Positions 36,201-46,041 of a stretch of 64,000 nt of DNA are shown here, piece by piece (positions within the stretch are counted from its first letter, which is position 1; every line of letters begins with the position of its first letter). Source of the stretch: Pullulanibacillus camelliae (lineage in GTDB: Bacteria > Bacillota > Bacilli > Bacillales > Sporolactobacillaceae); the NCBI RefSeq assembly GCF_014642655.1, contig NZ_BMIR01000007.1:120688-184687 (forward strand), given 5' to 3'. Under the pieces are notes generated by a model that was not told the origin of the DNA, did no database searches, and was given only the letters and a program-made list of their open reading frames with translations. Position numbers and translations under genes: made by a program.

Positions 36201-37347
36201 GGATAAGGACCTCCTCTGCTTTCTGAGCAGCCGTCCCTGGTACGATCGAGTAGCCCATCTTATACAATGATAATTCTAGTAGGGTGAGGGTTTGTAAAAG
36301 TTCGGCTGGCGTACAGGCCCCCATATGACCGATACGAAAGAGTTTCCCTTTTAGTTTCCCTTGTCCACCTGCAAAAACGAGATTAAAAGATTGTGAAGCA
36401 GTTTTCCTCAATCCCTCACTGTCAAATGTGTTTGTTGCTTTAATAGCAGTAACGGTGGGAGAAGCATCCTCGTCACTTGTCAATAGAGTCAAGCCAAGTC
36501 CCTGAATAGCAGCTCGTGTCATTTTTTTCAATAAATCATGTCTTTGATAGACATTGTCAAGACCTTCTGATTCTAACAAGGTCAGTGCTTGCTGTAATCC
36601 AAAAATAATTGATACGGCTGGTGTATACGGCGTCATTCCCTTTTCATGGTTCTTTTGATAAGCAGCCAAATTTAGATAGAACGCCTTTGTATCATTGGCC
36701 TTAATCACCTTCCATGCGCGTTCACTTACAGCGATAAATGCTAATCCTGGGGGCAGCATGAAAGCTTTTTGTGAACCAGACACAACAATATCTAAACTGT
36801 TTCGATCCATCTCTACTGGAACACCTGCCGCTGAGCTGACGGTATCTACAACAACAAGGGCATCAGACGCTTCGTGGATCACATCTGCTAATTGAGCAAT
36901 CGGATTTAAGACACCTGTAGAGGTTTCGCAATGAGTCATAAAAACAGCCTTCAACTCTGATTTGCTTGAGATAAATTGCCGCAACACTTCAGGATCACAA
37001 GCTTTGCCCCATTCAATGTCTAAGCGATGAACAACGAGATCAAAGGCCTCACAAATATCCGCAAAGCGCGCTCCAAATGCACCAGTGACAATGACAGCAA
37101 CTTCATCACCGGGTTGAGTACTATTCACCACGGCTGTTTCAAGTGCTGAGGTCCCACTCCCCGTCAATACAAAAACCTCTTGCTTCGTTCCAAAAACAGG
37201 TTGAAGGCGACGGGTAACATCCTTATATAAATCACTGAATGCACTCCCCCGATGCCCAATCATTGGCTGAGACATTGCATGTTGAATGCTCTCTGGTATC
37301 GGAGTTGGTCCAGGGGTTCTTAATATTTGTGATCGGTTAATAATCAT
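36190..37347 (-). CDS. Class V aminotransferase (serine-pyruvate/alanine-glyoxylate type), probable serine pathway enzyme
   Basis: PLP-dependent aminotransferase of 385 residues. The PLP lysine lies in SGSQKAFMLPPG (near 193), with VDTVSSAAGVP supplying the ring-stacking Asp region; TPGPTPIPESI opens the protein as usual for this family. ATG 37347 follows GGGAGGAAG; the frame extends 17 codons further but lacks a site. Database names would be alanine-glyoxylate or serine-pyruvate aminotransferase. Overlap with serA suggests it transaminates phosphohydroxypyruvate in place of SerC, which is not in the window; that is inference from context. A hairpin sits in its short leader. Confidence 0.88.
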   Translation of the reverse strand: MIINRSQILRTPGPTPIPESIQHAMSQPMIGHRGSAFSDLYKDVTRRLQPVFGTKQEVFVLTGSGTSALETAVVNSTQPGDEVAVIVTGAFGARFADICEAFDLVVHRLDIEWGKACDPEVLRQFISSKSELKAVFMTHCETSTGVLNPIAQLADVIHEASDALVVVDTVSSAAGVPVEMDRNSLDIVVSGSQKAFMLPPGLAFIAVSERAWKVIKANDTKAFYLNLAAYQKNHEKGMTPYTPAVSIIFGLQQALTLLESEGLDNVYQRHDLLKKMTRAAIQGLGLTLLTSDEDASPTVTAIKATNTFDSEGLRKTASQSFNLVFAGGQGKLKGKLFRIGHMGACTPAELLQTLTLLELSLYKMGYSIVPGTAAQKAEEVLIHDL

Positions 37348-37380
37348 AATCTTCCTCCCAAGCCTCTTATGAAATTTTAA

Positions 37381-37401
37381 AACTTGGCATTTTGCCAAGT
37401 T
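37381..37401. promoter_or_regulatory. Perfect hairpin in the leader of the serine operon
   Basis: AACTTGGCA-TTT-TGCCAAGTT, a perfect nine-base stem starting about 20 bases after the predicted transcription start and ending 34 bases before the start codon. On the minus strand TTAAAATTTC follows, so it could act as a weak attenuator, an mRNA stabiliser or a protein operator. Confidence 0.45.
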
Positions 37402-37428
37402 CTCGGCACATTTTTGTTATTTTTGCAC

Positions 37429-37457
37429 ATCATACAAAACGTCTACTATTCATTCAA
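37429..37457 (-). promoter_or_regulatory. Sigma-A promoter of the aminotransferase-serA operon
   Basis: On the minus strand TTGAAT, a 17-base spacer and TATGAT, placing transcription start near 37422, upstream of the leader hairpin. Confidence 0.55.
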
Positions 37458-37660
37458 ATCATTTCATTCTTTATTTTTAGTCAATTTTAGCAATATCCTT
37501 TTACACTGTAAAGTGAAAAAGTAATATTTTTTGTTGTTTTTTATCGGCTTCACGCTTCATGCCCTTCTTGGTAATGTTAACCAACAGTAAGCGCACCCCC
37601 CATCCATTCGCTAGATTTCCGAAACCTGTTTATGAATCTAGTAAACAAGGAGGAACTAAG

Positions 37661-38407
37661 ATGAAAAAGCAAATGCTTATGCTGGCGTTCGCAGGTATGG
37701 TCGCCTTACCTTTTACTCAAGGACACACAGCGAATGCGCAAACAACCGACAGCCCTTCTCAGCAAACCCAACAGAAAGTCATTCATGTTAACTTTAAATC
37801 ATTAGAGGACCTACAATCGCATTATAAAGACTTATATACGAAGTTCTTGAAGGAAGGTAAAGGCTTCTGTAATGGAGAATCAACAGCAGAAAACAAAAAT
37901 AACACAAGTAAGCCAGCTGCCGCCAATACAACACAGCAACAAACAAGCAAGCAACAGGCCGCTGCCCCAGCACCTTCAAAAGGGAGCGCTGCCGCTCCAA
38001 GTTCTAAATCAACGGATACAGTAAGCGCTTATGAAAAGGAAGTAGTCACACTTACAAATAAAGAAAGGACAAGCCGTGGACTTAAGCCACTCACTCTCAA
38101 CACTAAGTTATCGAAAATGGCAAGAGATAAATCACAAGACATGGTCAACAAAAATTATTTCTCACACCAGTCTCCCACCTACGGCTCTCCATTTGATATG
38201 ATGAAGGCGTACAATATTTCTTACACATCCGCAGGTGAAAATATCGCTGCAGGTCAAAAAACGCCACAAGAGGTTGTCACAGCGTGGATGAATAGTGAAG
38301 GTCACCGTGAAAATATCCTCAATCCTAATTACACAACCATTGGTGTCGGCTATGTTAAAGGTGGCTCCTACGGTTCTTATTGGACCCAAGAGTTTATTGG
38401 CAAATAA
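37661..38407 (+). CDS. Secreted CAP/SCP-domain protein (YkwD-like)
   Basis: A 248-residue exported protein. The signal peptide is KKQMLMLAFAGMVALPFTQGHTANA with cleavage likely after ANA (about residue 27). A low-complexity Gln/Ala/Ser/Lys linker (about 75-125) follows, then the CAP domain (about 130-248) with LNTKLSKMARDKSQDM, NYFSHQSPTYGSPFDM, AGENIAAGQKTPQEVV and GHRENILNPNYTTIGVGY. Similar proteins (YkwD) are common in spore formers, and related SafA/coat proteins exist. Their function is unclear. ATG 37661 follows AAGGAGGAACTAAG; the open frame extends upstream without a site. Single gene with a terminator. Confidence 0.9.
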   Translation: MKKQMLMLAFAGMVALPFTQGHTANAQTTDSPSQQTQQKVIHVNFKSLEDLQSHYKDLYTKFLKEGKGFCNGESTAENKNNTSKPAAANTTQQQTSKQQAAAPAPSKGSAAAPSSKSTDTVSAYEKEVVTLTNKERTSRGLKPLTLNTKLSKMARDKSQDMVNKNYFSHQSPTYGSPFDMMKAYNISYTSAGENIAAGQKTPQEVVTAWMNSEGHRENILNPNYTTIGVGYVKGGSYGSYWTQEFIGK

Positions 38408-38424
38408 CAAATATAGAAAGACAA

Positions 38425-38463
38425 AAATCAACCAGCATCATTTCGAGCTGGTTGATTTTACTT
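38425..38463 (+). terminator. Terminator after the CAP-domain gene
   Basis: Stem AAATCAACCAG / CTGGTTGATTT with a 12-base loop followed by TACTTTTA, 20 bases downstream of the stop codon. It may also serve the converging parC. Confidence 0.8.
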
Positions 38464-38531
38464 TTATAAAGAAATTTATACTTTCTGATCTTAAGAAAAC
38501 TGGGTAAATGCCCGTCCATTGAAATACTTAA

Positions 38532-40976
38532 TTAATCTTCCTTGCTTTCATCGACTCTCTCTAGGAGCCAAGCATCGATAAGCTTGCCGTCCTCATCCTG
38601 ATCGAGATAATAGGAACCATTACTGTAACGATCGGCAGCACGTAACTGGTTAGCCTGGACATCGACAAGTTTACCTTTGTCACTTTCCACACGAACAATG
38701 TCCTCATCATGAACCAATAACGCCTTTACAATACGATGCGGGGACGATTTTAATTCTCTAAGCATCACCAAACCACGTCTAGCCCGAGTCGACTTCTCTA
38801 ATTCCCTGTAAATCGCCAGCTTTTTCAAAGCACCTCTCTGCGTTGCGATAACAAGATCCGGATTGCCCCCTACTGAAAAAGTATGGCTACTGACAACAAA
38901 ATCATCGTCCTTTAAGTTAATCCCTTTAACACCTGCAGCGCGTTGACCAACAATACTAGCTTCACTTTCATCAAACCAAAGCCCGTAGCCTTTATGGGTG
39001 ACAAAAAGCACATTAGAAGTACCATCAGTTAAGAACACATTAACTAGTGCGTCCTCATTTTTCAGCTTTAATGCGACAAGTGGCTTTGAGCGTCTTTGTG
39101 CTGTATAATGCTCAAGCTCCGTACGCTTAATCTGACCGAGCTTTGTCATAAATGTTAAATACAATGGCACGTTAAAGTCTTTTATAGGAATGGCCTTGAT
39201 CACTACATCATCATTATCAATTGGAACGAGCTGGGCGATTGGCTGCCCCATTTCCTTCCAACGCTTATCAGGAATTTCATGAACAGGTATATAAAGATAA
39301 TTGCCCTTTTGAGTAAAGACGAGCAACGTATCTGTTGTGTTCACTTCTGACTGCCACAGCAAGCGATCGCTGTCCTTCATCGCTGTTTCCTCAGACTTTG
39401 AAGCCGAATATGAACGCAGGCTTGAACGTTTGATATAGCCCTCTTTGGTTAAAGCGACTACGACATCCTCCGAAGCAACCAGTACCTCCAGATCAATCTT
39501 GATTTCTTCAATCTTTTCTTCAATTTTTGTCCTACGGGCATCACTATAGCGCTCTTTTATCTCTTTCAGTTCCTTCTTGATGACAGCGATAAGCTTTTTA
39601 TCAGAGCTTAAAATAGCTTCAAGACGGGCGATCGTTTTTTCCAACTCATCAGCTTCTTTTTGCAAGGTTTGGATATCTGTATTCGTCAGTCGGTACAACT
39701 GCAGATTAACAATGGCTTCCGCTTGGGCATCGGTAAATCCATAGGCTTTGGAAAGGTTCTCTTTAGCATCCTTTTTATCCTTCGATGCGCGTATAGTGTC
39801 AATGACTTCATCTAAAATCGATACCGCATGGATAAGCCCTTCAACAATATGGCTGCGATCCTTTGCCTTCTGCAGTTCAAATTGCGAGCGCAACGTAATA
39901 ACTTCTTTTTGGTGTGCGATATAAGACATAAGAATTGACTTTAGCCCAAGAAGCTTAGGAGTTTTATTTTCAATCGCTACCATATTGAAATTATAAGTAA
40001 TTTGCAGGTCGGTGTTTTTATAAAAATAGTTTAGCACACCCTCTGCGTCGCCATCTTTTTTTAACTCAATGACAACACGTGTGCCCGTTCGATCTGTTTC
40101 ATCACGAACCTCAGCTACACCTTCCACCTTTCTGTCTAAGCGCAGCTCCTCCATTTTTTTAACAAGGTTCGCTTTATTCACTTCATAAGGGAGTTCAGTA
40201 ATAACAATCTGTTCACGCCCTGCCTTTAAAGGCTCAACTTCAGCTTTTCCTCGTAAAACAACCTTACCTTTTCCGGTCTGATAGGCCTTCTTTAACCCCT
40301 CCACACCTTGTAAAATGCCTCCGGTTGGGAAGTCAGGGCCTTTGATATGTCCCATTAAATCGTCAATGGTACACTCAGGATTTTCCATGGCTAAGATTGT
40401 CGCATCGATCACCTCTCCAAGATTGTGAGGGGGGATATCCGTGGCATATCCTGCTGAAATTCCTGTGGAACCATTCACTAAAAGATTGGGAAACTTGGCA
40501 GGAAGAACTGTCGGCTCCTCAGTTGTATCGTCGAAGTTCGGAATAAAGCCAACGGTCTCCTTGTCAATATCTTTTAAAAGCTCAGAAGCGATGGCAGATA
40601 AGCGAGCCTCTGTATAACGCATCGCCGCCGGTGGGTCTCCATCTATGCTACCGTTATTCCCATGCATCTCGATGAGAACGTTGCGCACCTTCCAATCCTG
40701 ACTCATTCGCACCATGGCATCATACACAGAACTATCACCGTGTGGGTGATAGTTCCCGATAACATTCCCGACGGTTTTTGCCGATTTTCTAAAAGGTTTA
40801 TCGTGAGTATTGTGATCCTGTGCCATCGCATAGAGAATACGCCGTTGAACGGGCTTCAAACCATCCCGAACATCTGGCAACGCTCGTTCTTGAATAATGT
40901 ATTTACTATATATCCCGAAGCGATCACCAATGACATCTTCTAATGGTAAGTCTAATAATTTTTCTGGTTTCGCCAT
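38532..40976 (-). CDS. parC: Topoisomerase IV subunit A
   Basis: DNA-cleaving subunit of topoisomerase IV, which decatenates daughter chromosomes. It has 814 residues. The catalytic Tyr lies in RYTEARL (near 120); the quinolone-determining region reads HPHGDSSVYDAM, with the usual Ser intact. The coiled-coil and GyrA C-terminal beta-pinwheel repeats fill the last third, without a clear GyrA box, which separates ParC from GyrA. It starts three bases after parE, so the two subunits are made from one transcript. The GyrA alternative is disfavoured by the pinwheel and by pairing with ParE here. Confidence 0.95.
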   Translation of the reverse strand: MAKPEKLLDLPLEDVIGDRFGIYSKYIIQERALPDVRDGLKPVQRRILYAMAQDHNTHDKPFRKSAKTVGNVIGNYHPHGDSSVYDAMVRMSQDWKVRNVLIEMHGNNGSIDGDPPAAMRYTEARLSAIASELLKDIDKETVGFIPNFDDTTEEPTVLPAKFPNLLVNGSTGISAGYATDIPPHNLGEVIDATILAMENPECTIDDLMGHIKGPDFPTGGILQGVEGLKKAYQTGKGKVVLRGKAEVEPLKAGREQIVITELPYEVNKANLVKKMEELRLDRKVEGVAEVRDETDRTGTRVVIELKKDGDAEGVLNYFYKNTDLQITYNFNMVAIENKTPKLLGLKSILMSYIAHQKEVITLRSQFELQKAKDRSHIVEGLIHAVSILDEVIDTIRASKDKKDAKENLSKAYGFTDAQAEAIVNLQLYRLTNTDIQTLQKEADELEKTIARLEAILSSDKKLIAVIKKELKEIKERYSDARRTKIEEKIEEIKIDLEVLVASEDVVVALTKEGYIKRSSLRSYSASKSEETAMKDSDRLLWQSEVNTTDTLLVFTQKGNYLYIPVHEIPDKRWKEMGQPIAQLVPIDNDDVVIKAIPIKDFNVPLYLTFMTKLGQIKRTELEHYTAQRRSKPLVALKLKNEDALVNVFLTDGTSNVLFVTHKGYGLWFDESEASIVGQRAAGVKGINLKDDDFVVSSHTFSVGGNPDLVIATQRGALKKLAIYRELEKSTRARRGLVMLRELKSSPHRIVKALLVHDEDIVRVESDKGKLVDVQANQLRAADRYSNGSYYLDQDEDGKLIDAWLLERVDESKED

Positions 40977-40979
40977 AGG

Positions 40980-42956
40980 TTAAATTGCTCCTTCGTTTTC
41001 GGTTATTGATATATTTTCATTTTCTAGGATATTAGTGTCCTCTTCCATGCCAAAAGCCACATGGGACTCAATCCATTTTCTGCGCGGTTCAACTTTATCG
41101 CCCATAAGAACAGCCACTCGGCGTTCTGCCCGGGTGATATCGTCGATTTTCACTCTAATAAGCGTGCGAGTTTCCGGATTCATTGTTGTTTCCCATAATT
41201 GATCGGCATTCATTTCACCAAGACCCTTGTACCGTTGAATCACGTAGCCTTTCCCAATCTTTTGGATCGCCTCACGCATTCCTGCTTCATCCCAAGCGTA
41301 TTCAATGACTTCCTTGCGCCCGCTGCCCTTACTGACCTTGTATAGTGGCGGGAGGGCAATAAAAACCTTGCCAGCCTCAATTAATGGACGCATGTAGCGA
41401 TAGAAAAAGGTTAATAACAGTACTTGAATATGGGCGCCATCCGTATCAGCATCGGTCATAATAACCACTTTATTATAGTTGCTATCGTCTACCGAAAAAT
41501 CTGGTCCAACGCCTGCACCAATGGCATGGATGATCGTGTTAATCTCTTCATTCTTAAGAATATCGCCTAGCTTCGCTTTTTCCGTATTGATGACTTTACC
41601 GCGAAGCGGGAGTACGGCCTGAAAGGTACGATCGCGTCCTTGTTTTGCAGAACCGCCTGCGGAATCCCCTTCGACGAGGTACAATTCGTTTTTCTGACTA
41701 TTTTTCGATGAGGCTGGAGTAAGCTTTCCACTTAACACCGTATCACGGCGTTTGCCTTTTTTACCACTGCGTGCCTCCTCCCGGGCTTTCCGAGCGGCTT
41801 CGCGTGCTTGAGCAGCTTTTATTGCCTTTTTGATCAGCATTTCACTCACTTTTGGATTTTCGGCAAGAAAATACGCCAATTGTTCTGATACAACAGCATC
41901 GACAGCAGAACGGGCTTCACTGGTACCCAATTTGCCTTTGGTCTGCCCTTCAAATTGTAATTTATCCTCTGGTACACGTACAGAGACAATCCCTGTGAAT
42001 CCCTCACGAATATCTGTACCGTCGAGATTTTTATCCTTTTCCTTTAATAACTCAGCTTTTCGCGCATAATCATTAAAAGCTCGGGTTACAGCTGTCTTAA
42101 AGCCGGATTCATGAGTCCCACCATCCTTTGTTCGCACATTATTAACAAACGAAAGGACGTTTTCTGAGTAGCCGTCATTAAATTGAAAAGCGACATCGAC
42201 CTCAATGTCGTTATGTTCTCCTTCGAAAGATGCCACTGGATGTAATGTATCCTTCTCCTCATTAAGGTAATCAATAAACGCTTCAATACCTGTATCATAA
42301 TAATAGCTCTCTTCTTGATTTGTCCGTTTATCGATTAAAGTGATTTTTAAGCCCTTTAATAAAAAGGCGGCCTCACGAAGACGTTCACTTAAGATATCAA
42401 AGTTATAATGCGTCGTGCTAAAAATGGTAGGGTCAGGCTTGAAATGAATCTTTGTGCCCGTCTGTTTCGTCTTCCCCACCTTTTCGAGAGTGGTAACAGG
42501 GTGTCCCCCATTCTCAAAGCGTTGTTCGAAAACCTCGCCGTCCCGTTTGATCGTCACAACAAGCCACTCGGATAAGGCGTTAACGACTGAGGCGCCAACA
42601 CCGTGCAAACCACCTGAGGTCTTATATCCCCCTGCATTCCCGAATTTTCCCCCAGCATGTAGGACTGTAAAAATAACCTCTGGAGTGGGTTTGCCTGTTC
42701 GGTGCATTCCAGTTGGCATTCCCCGTCCGTGATCTATGACACTGACACTTTCATCAGGATATAAGGTCACGATAATTTCATTCCCATAACCAGCTAACGC
42801 TTCATCTACCGCATTATCGACAATTTCATAAACCAAATGGTGAAGGCCGCGAGCATCCGTCGACCCTATATACATGCCTGGACGTTTCCGAACCGCTTCT
42901 AAGCCTTCGAGTACTTGTATTGTATCATCTGTATAAGTCGTTGTTGTTTTAGGCAA
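40980..42956 (-). CDS. parE: Topoisomerase IV subunit B
   Basis: ATPase subunit of topoisomerase IV, 658 residues. GHKL ATPase motifs: VRKRPGMYIGSTD, EIVDNAVDEA, DHGRGMPTG, and GGLHGVGASVVNAL. The TOPRIM domain carries EGDSAGGSAKQGRDR and TDADTDGAHI; the C-terminus has QRYKGLGEMNADQLWETTMNP. Upstream partner of parC. In B. subtilis this pair lies near the terminus, which would agree with a dif-like site at 4.2 kb, although position in this genome is unknown. Confidence 0.95.
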   Translation of the reverse strand: MPKTTTTYTDDTIQVLEGLEAVRKRPGMYIGSTDARGLHHLVYEIVDNAVDEALAGYGNEIIVTLYPDESVSVIDHGRGMPTGMHRTGKPTPEVIFTVLHAGGKFGNAGGYKTSGGLHGVGASVVNALSEWLVVTIKRDGEVFEQRFENGGHPVTTLEKVGKTKQTGTKIHFKPDPTIFSTTHYNFDILSERLREAAFLLKGLKITLIDKRTNQEESYYYDTGIEAFIDYLNEEKDTLHPVASFEGEHNDIEVDVAFQFNDGYSENVLSFVNNVRTKDGGTHESGFKTAVTRAFNDYARKAELLKEKDKNLDGTDIREGFTGIVSVRVPEDKLQFEGQTKGKLGTSEARSAVDAVVSEQLAYFLAENPKVSEMLIKKAIKAAQAREAARKAREEARSGKKGKRRDTVLSGKLTPASSKNSQKNELYLVEGDSAGGSAKQGRDRTFQAVLPLRGKVINTEKAKLGDILKNEEINTIIHAIGAGVGPDFSVDDSNYNKVVIMTDADTDGAHIQVLLLTFFYRYMRPLIEAGKVFIALPPLYKVSKGSGRKEVIEYAWDEAGMREAIQKIGKGYVIQRYKGLGEMNADQLWETTMNPETRTLIRVKIDDITRAERRVAVLMGDKVEPRRKWIESHVAFGMEEDTNILENENISITENEGAI

Positions 42957-43123
42957 ATGCCCAACCTCCCTCGTACAACATAAATCCTAATATTAAGCAT
43001 ATCAGAACGGATGTTTCTAATAAAGCATTACTTTTTTCATACTGCTTAAAGAGCTTCTTTTTACTTGGAAAATTTTCGTAAATGGGTGGATTCATAACCC
43101 TTGGTAAATAGCGCCGGCCAAGT

Positions 43124-43155
43124 GATAAATCCCCACCTTATAAAAGATGGGGGAT
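43124..43155 (-). terminator. Terminator after the M32 carboxypeptidase
   Basis: Minus-strand stem AATCCCCCA / TGGGGATT with one bulge and a TCTTTTATAAGG loop, followed by TATCAC. It begins about 85 bases past the gene's stop. The tail is poor in T, so this is tentative. The flanking gap (42957-43238) otherwise shows only the parE promoter region, with no gene. Confidence 0.45.
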
Positions 43156-43238
43156 TATGTCTATCTTTGATTTATAAATCAATCGATCCGAACCCATCTT
43201 CACACAAATCATATGGACGCCTTTCATCATATGATAAA

Positions 43239-44756
43239 TTAATGCAAATTGTAAATGTCTCGATATTTTTTATTTAAATAGTCAATTAAATACTGGGCAT
43301 TTAATGCTTCTCCAGTGACATCTTGGACAATCTGCATTGGCTTTTTTAAAGCGCCGTACTGATGTATCTGTTCTGAAAGCCACAGCCGTATAGGCTTCAT
43401 GTTTCCTTGCTGAAGCAAGCTATCAAAGTTGGGAAGGTCCCTCAGCATGATATGCTGAAATTGCGCAGCATAGATATAGCCTAAGGCGTAGGATGGAAAA
43501 TAGCCAAAATCTCCTCCCGACCAATGGATATCTTGAAGAACCCCTTCGCTATCGTTCTGAGGACGAATCCCCAAATAGCTTTCCATTTTATCATTCCAGA
43601 CACCTGGAAGGTCCTTCACCTGTAGATCTCCATCAAATAAAGCCTTTTCAATCTCATAACGAACGATGATATGTAAAGGGTATGTCAATTCATCAGCATG
43701 AATTCGGATAAAGGACGGTTGAGATAAATTGGTTGCCCGATAAAAAGCATCAAGACCAATGTGATCGAATGCGCCATGCGCTGCTTTTTGGAAAGCCCCA
43801 TAATAATGCTCCCAAAATGGTCGACTACGGCCGATGAAATTTTCAAAAAAGAGGGATTGAGATTCATGAATCCCCATAGAGGTCCCTTCACATAAAGGGG
43901 TTCCAATAAGATCCTTGGAAATGTTTTGTTCGTAAAGGGCATGTCCACCTTCATGGATTGTTCCAAATATGGCAGGCCTAAAATCCTGTTCATCATAATG
44001 GGTGGTCACTCTCACGTCCCCTGGATTGATAGAAATTTGAAAAGGATGCGCGGTTTCATCCAGGCGACCGGCTGAAAAATCATAACCCATTTCTTTTAAC
44101 ATCCATACACTAAAGTCACGTTGCTGCTGCTTTGAAAATGGAACAGTTAAAAAAGAGGCCTCAGGCTGTGCTGTTGTACCAATTGCCTTTACTAATGGAA
44201 CGATGTGCTCCCGTAACTGGCCAAAAACACGATCAATGGTTTCGACAGTCACACCTGGCTCATATAAATCAAGTAGGGCATTATATTTATTTTTATCATG
44301 TCCCCAATATTCCACCATGCGCTTTTTAAAAGCAACAAGCTTTTCTAAGTAAGGCTGGAGCATCGAAAAATCGCTGTTCTTCTTTGCTTCCTCCCATACA
44401 CTTTCAGCCTTTGACTGTAAGATGATATAGTCCTTATATTCATTCGCTGGAATATTAATATTTTGTTCATAGCGTTTCTTACAGACTTCAACTGAGCGTT
44501 TCGTTACCTCTGAAAGCTCTTTTTGAACCCCTTCATCAGTCAGAGCATCGATATAATCCTTTAATTCATCCGCTATCGTCATTTTAAAGACATCTTCAGA
44601 TAAAGAGCCGATGACTTCTGAGCGTTGTTCAACTCCTTTTTTTGGTGCGCCGGTCCGTAAGTCCCAACCGATCAAAGCCAGCGCTTCTTCATAATGCTTC
44701 ATTTTATTAACATATTGAAAAAATAGCTTCTCAATATCACGTATGGATTGATGCAT
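43239..44756 (-). CDS. M32-family metallocarboxypeptidase
   Basis: Cytoplasmic zinc carboxypeptidase Taq-type (M32, YpwA in B. subtilis), 505 residues, which trims C-terminal residues from peptides. The zinc motif HEGGHALYEQ (near 268), the third ligand in HESQSLFFEN (near 298), and the family-specific DVRVTTHYDE (near 238), HADELTYPLHI and GYFPSYALGYIYAAQ are all present. Full length. It is a single gene with a weak terminator downstream; no operon partner is visible. Confidence 0.93.
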   Translation of the reverse strand: MHQSIRDIEKLFFQYVNKMKHYEEALALIGWDLRTGAPKKGVEQRSEVIGSLSEDVFKMTIADELKDYIDALTDEGVQKELSEVTKRSVEVCKKRYEQNINIPANEYKDYIILQSKAESVWEEAKKNSDFSMLQPYLEKLVAFKKRMVEYWGHDKNKYNALLDLYEPGVTVETIDRVFGQLREHIVPLVKAIGTTAQPEASFLTVPFSKQQQRDFSVWMLKEMGYDFSAGRLDETAHPFQISINPGDVRVTTHYDEQDFRPAIFGTIHEGGHALYEQNISKDLIGTPLCEGTSMGIHESQSLFFENFIGRSRPFWEHYYGAFQKAAHGAFDHIGLDAFYRATNLSQPSFIRIHADELTYPLHIIVRYEIEKALFDGDLQVKDLPGVWNDKMESYLGIRPQNDSEGVLQDIHWSGGDFGYFPSYALGYIYAAQFQHIMLRDLPNFDSLLQQGNMKPIRLWLSEQIHQYGALKKPMQIVQDVTGEALNAQYLIDYLNKKYRDIYNLH

Positions 44757-45015
44757 CTCTTACCCATCCTTTCATCGCCTTTTCAACCGAGTCCTACTTA
44801 TATCCTAGATAAGTGTAATGAATTCGATCTATGTAGTAAAGTCCCATTGTTTCTAACGACTCTGATAATTAAACTACGACAAAGTCCTGCCAAAATCCTT
44901 TTAATGAGCTAAAATCCTTCCAACATTTACTAAGCTTATTTAAAAAATTCCTCACATAAAAACCGCCGCATGACACAAAATACTCCTGTAAATCAAAAAA
45001 GGAGTGATTTTAGAA

Positions 45016-45216
45016 ATGGCAGACAACAACAGCAATCAAATTTTAGTACCAGGAGTAGAGCAAGCAATTGACCAAATGAAGCAAGAAATCGCTCAAGAAT
45101 TTGGTGTACAATTAGGTGCAGACACCACATCCCGCGCAAACGGTTCTGTAGGTGGGGAAATTACAAAACGCCTTGTCGCTACTGCACAACAACAATTAGG
45201 CGGAAGAATGCAGTAA
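45016..45216 (+). CDS. Small acid-soluble spore protein, alpha/beta type
   Basis: A 66-residue DNA-binding protein that coats spore DNA and protects it from UV and heat. The family signatures are visible: [16 protein letters not shown] at the N-terminal half, the GPR protease site EIAQEFGV, and [18 protein letters not shown] at the C-terminal half. The start is ATG 45016, 11 bases after AAAGGAG; an in-frame GTG at 45004 overlaps that site. Expected to be made in the forespore under sigma-G; I do not see a convincing sigma-G promoter. Single gene with a terminator. Confidence 0.95.
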   Translation: MADNNSNQILVPGVEQAIDQMKQEIAQEFGVQLGADTTSRANGSVGGEITKRLVATAQQQLGGRMQ

Positions 45217-45238
45217 TTAAAAATTCATACTCATATGG

Positions 45239-45272
45239 CAAAAGGCACTCATTATGGGTGCCTTTTTCTTTT
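45239..45272 (+). terminator. Terminator after the SASP gene
   Basis: AAAGGCAC / GGTGCCTTT stem followed by TTCTTTTG, 25 bases after the stop codon. Confidence 0.8.
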
Positions 45273-45303
45273 GTGATATCCCAATGAATTTATCGTCTCC
45301 TTA

Positions 45304-45966
45304 TCACCAAGTATTAACCTGTTGAAGCTGTGTAAACCCGACGGCCATATGTAAAACAATTTGAAATTCAAGATGCGTAAGGGTTTCCGATGACCTTAAT
45401 TGCTCACTTGAAGTGATTTTTGCTGCTTCTAAATGACAGGCAACAGGGTAGTGAAATTGCCAAACCACTTCGCGGTGAATACTGCTTTCCCCCAGGTCAT
45501 CCTTAAATACATGCTCACGCTTACTTTTTTGTTGAGGAAGCTGAGGTGTGGTGATATAAGTAACGGGACATGTGTGTTGCCAAGGGATTGTGCATTTTCT
45601 ACTATACGATCCATATCTATTGATATACATGATATCGCCTTTCAAAGTGCCGCTCAAATTCACAATAGCCGCTTCTATATTCAAATGGTAGGCATCAATG
45701 TAAACGGACCAATCGACATCGTCAATGGCTTCAATGCCTTCCGCAAATTTTAATTGGTCCTCTAAGGCGATTTCAATCTCCACACGTGCGATCTCCATTT
45801 GTGAGTAGCGTTCCAATGAAACATTTAGTGTACTATCGGGTGAAGCTGACTGAACCGCATGTTTCTGATTGGGATTCGGCTGAAAGATCTTTGCTGTTTT
45901 CATGTTTGGGAATTGTGGAAAATGACTGCCATCCTTTATAGGGCGTTTACCTTCATCGTTCATCAC
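45304..45966 (-). CDS. Uncharacterised protein related to its neighbour, possible spore coat protein
   Basis: A 220-residue protein with no signal peptide or membrane segment. Its central part (residues about 90-140) reads VNLSGTLKGDIMYINRYG...CTIPWQHTCPVTYITTP. That resembles the core of the 274-residue neighbour at 46133-46957 (KLFIKGFVRKNIQY, then VDIPFNLVTEVNF) and, more distantly, the DUF3794/SPOCS-like beta domain of spore morphogenetic proteins. The N-terminus is polar and rich in Lys/Pro/Gln. The gene lies between a SASP gene and the second paralogue, supporting a spore role. The assignment is inference; I do not know a named family for it. Confidence 0.6.
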   Translation of the reverse strand: MMNDEGKRPIKDGSHFPQFPNMKTAKIFQPNPNQKHAVQSASPDSTLNVSLERYSQMEIARVEIEIALEDQLKFAEGIEAIDDVDWSVYIDAYHLNIEAAIVNLSGTLKGDIMYINRYGSYSRKCTIPWQHTCPVTYITTPQLPQQKSKREHVFKDDLGESSIHREVVWQFHYPVACHLEAAKITSSEQLRSSETLTHLEFQIVLHMAVGFTQLQQVNTW

Positions 45967-46041
45967 ACATTCCCCCTTTTACTGTTATATGTATGATAGA
46001 TGAAGGGTTAATTATCCCCTATCCATTCCTTTGAGCCATGA

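Noticed and set aside
37559..37660. Longer N-terminus for the CAP-domain protein
   Set aside because: The extra residues contain the AAGGAGGAA site and precede an excellent signal peptide starting at 37661.
45433..45753. 106-residue plus-strand frame
   Set aside because: Antisense to the 220-residue coat-like gene.
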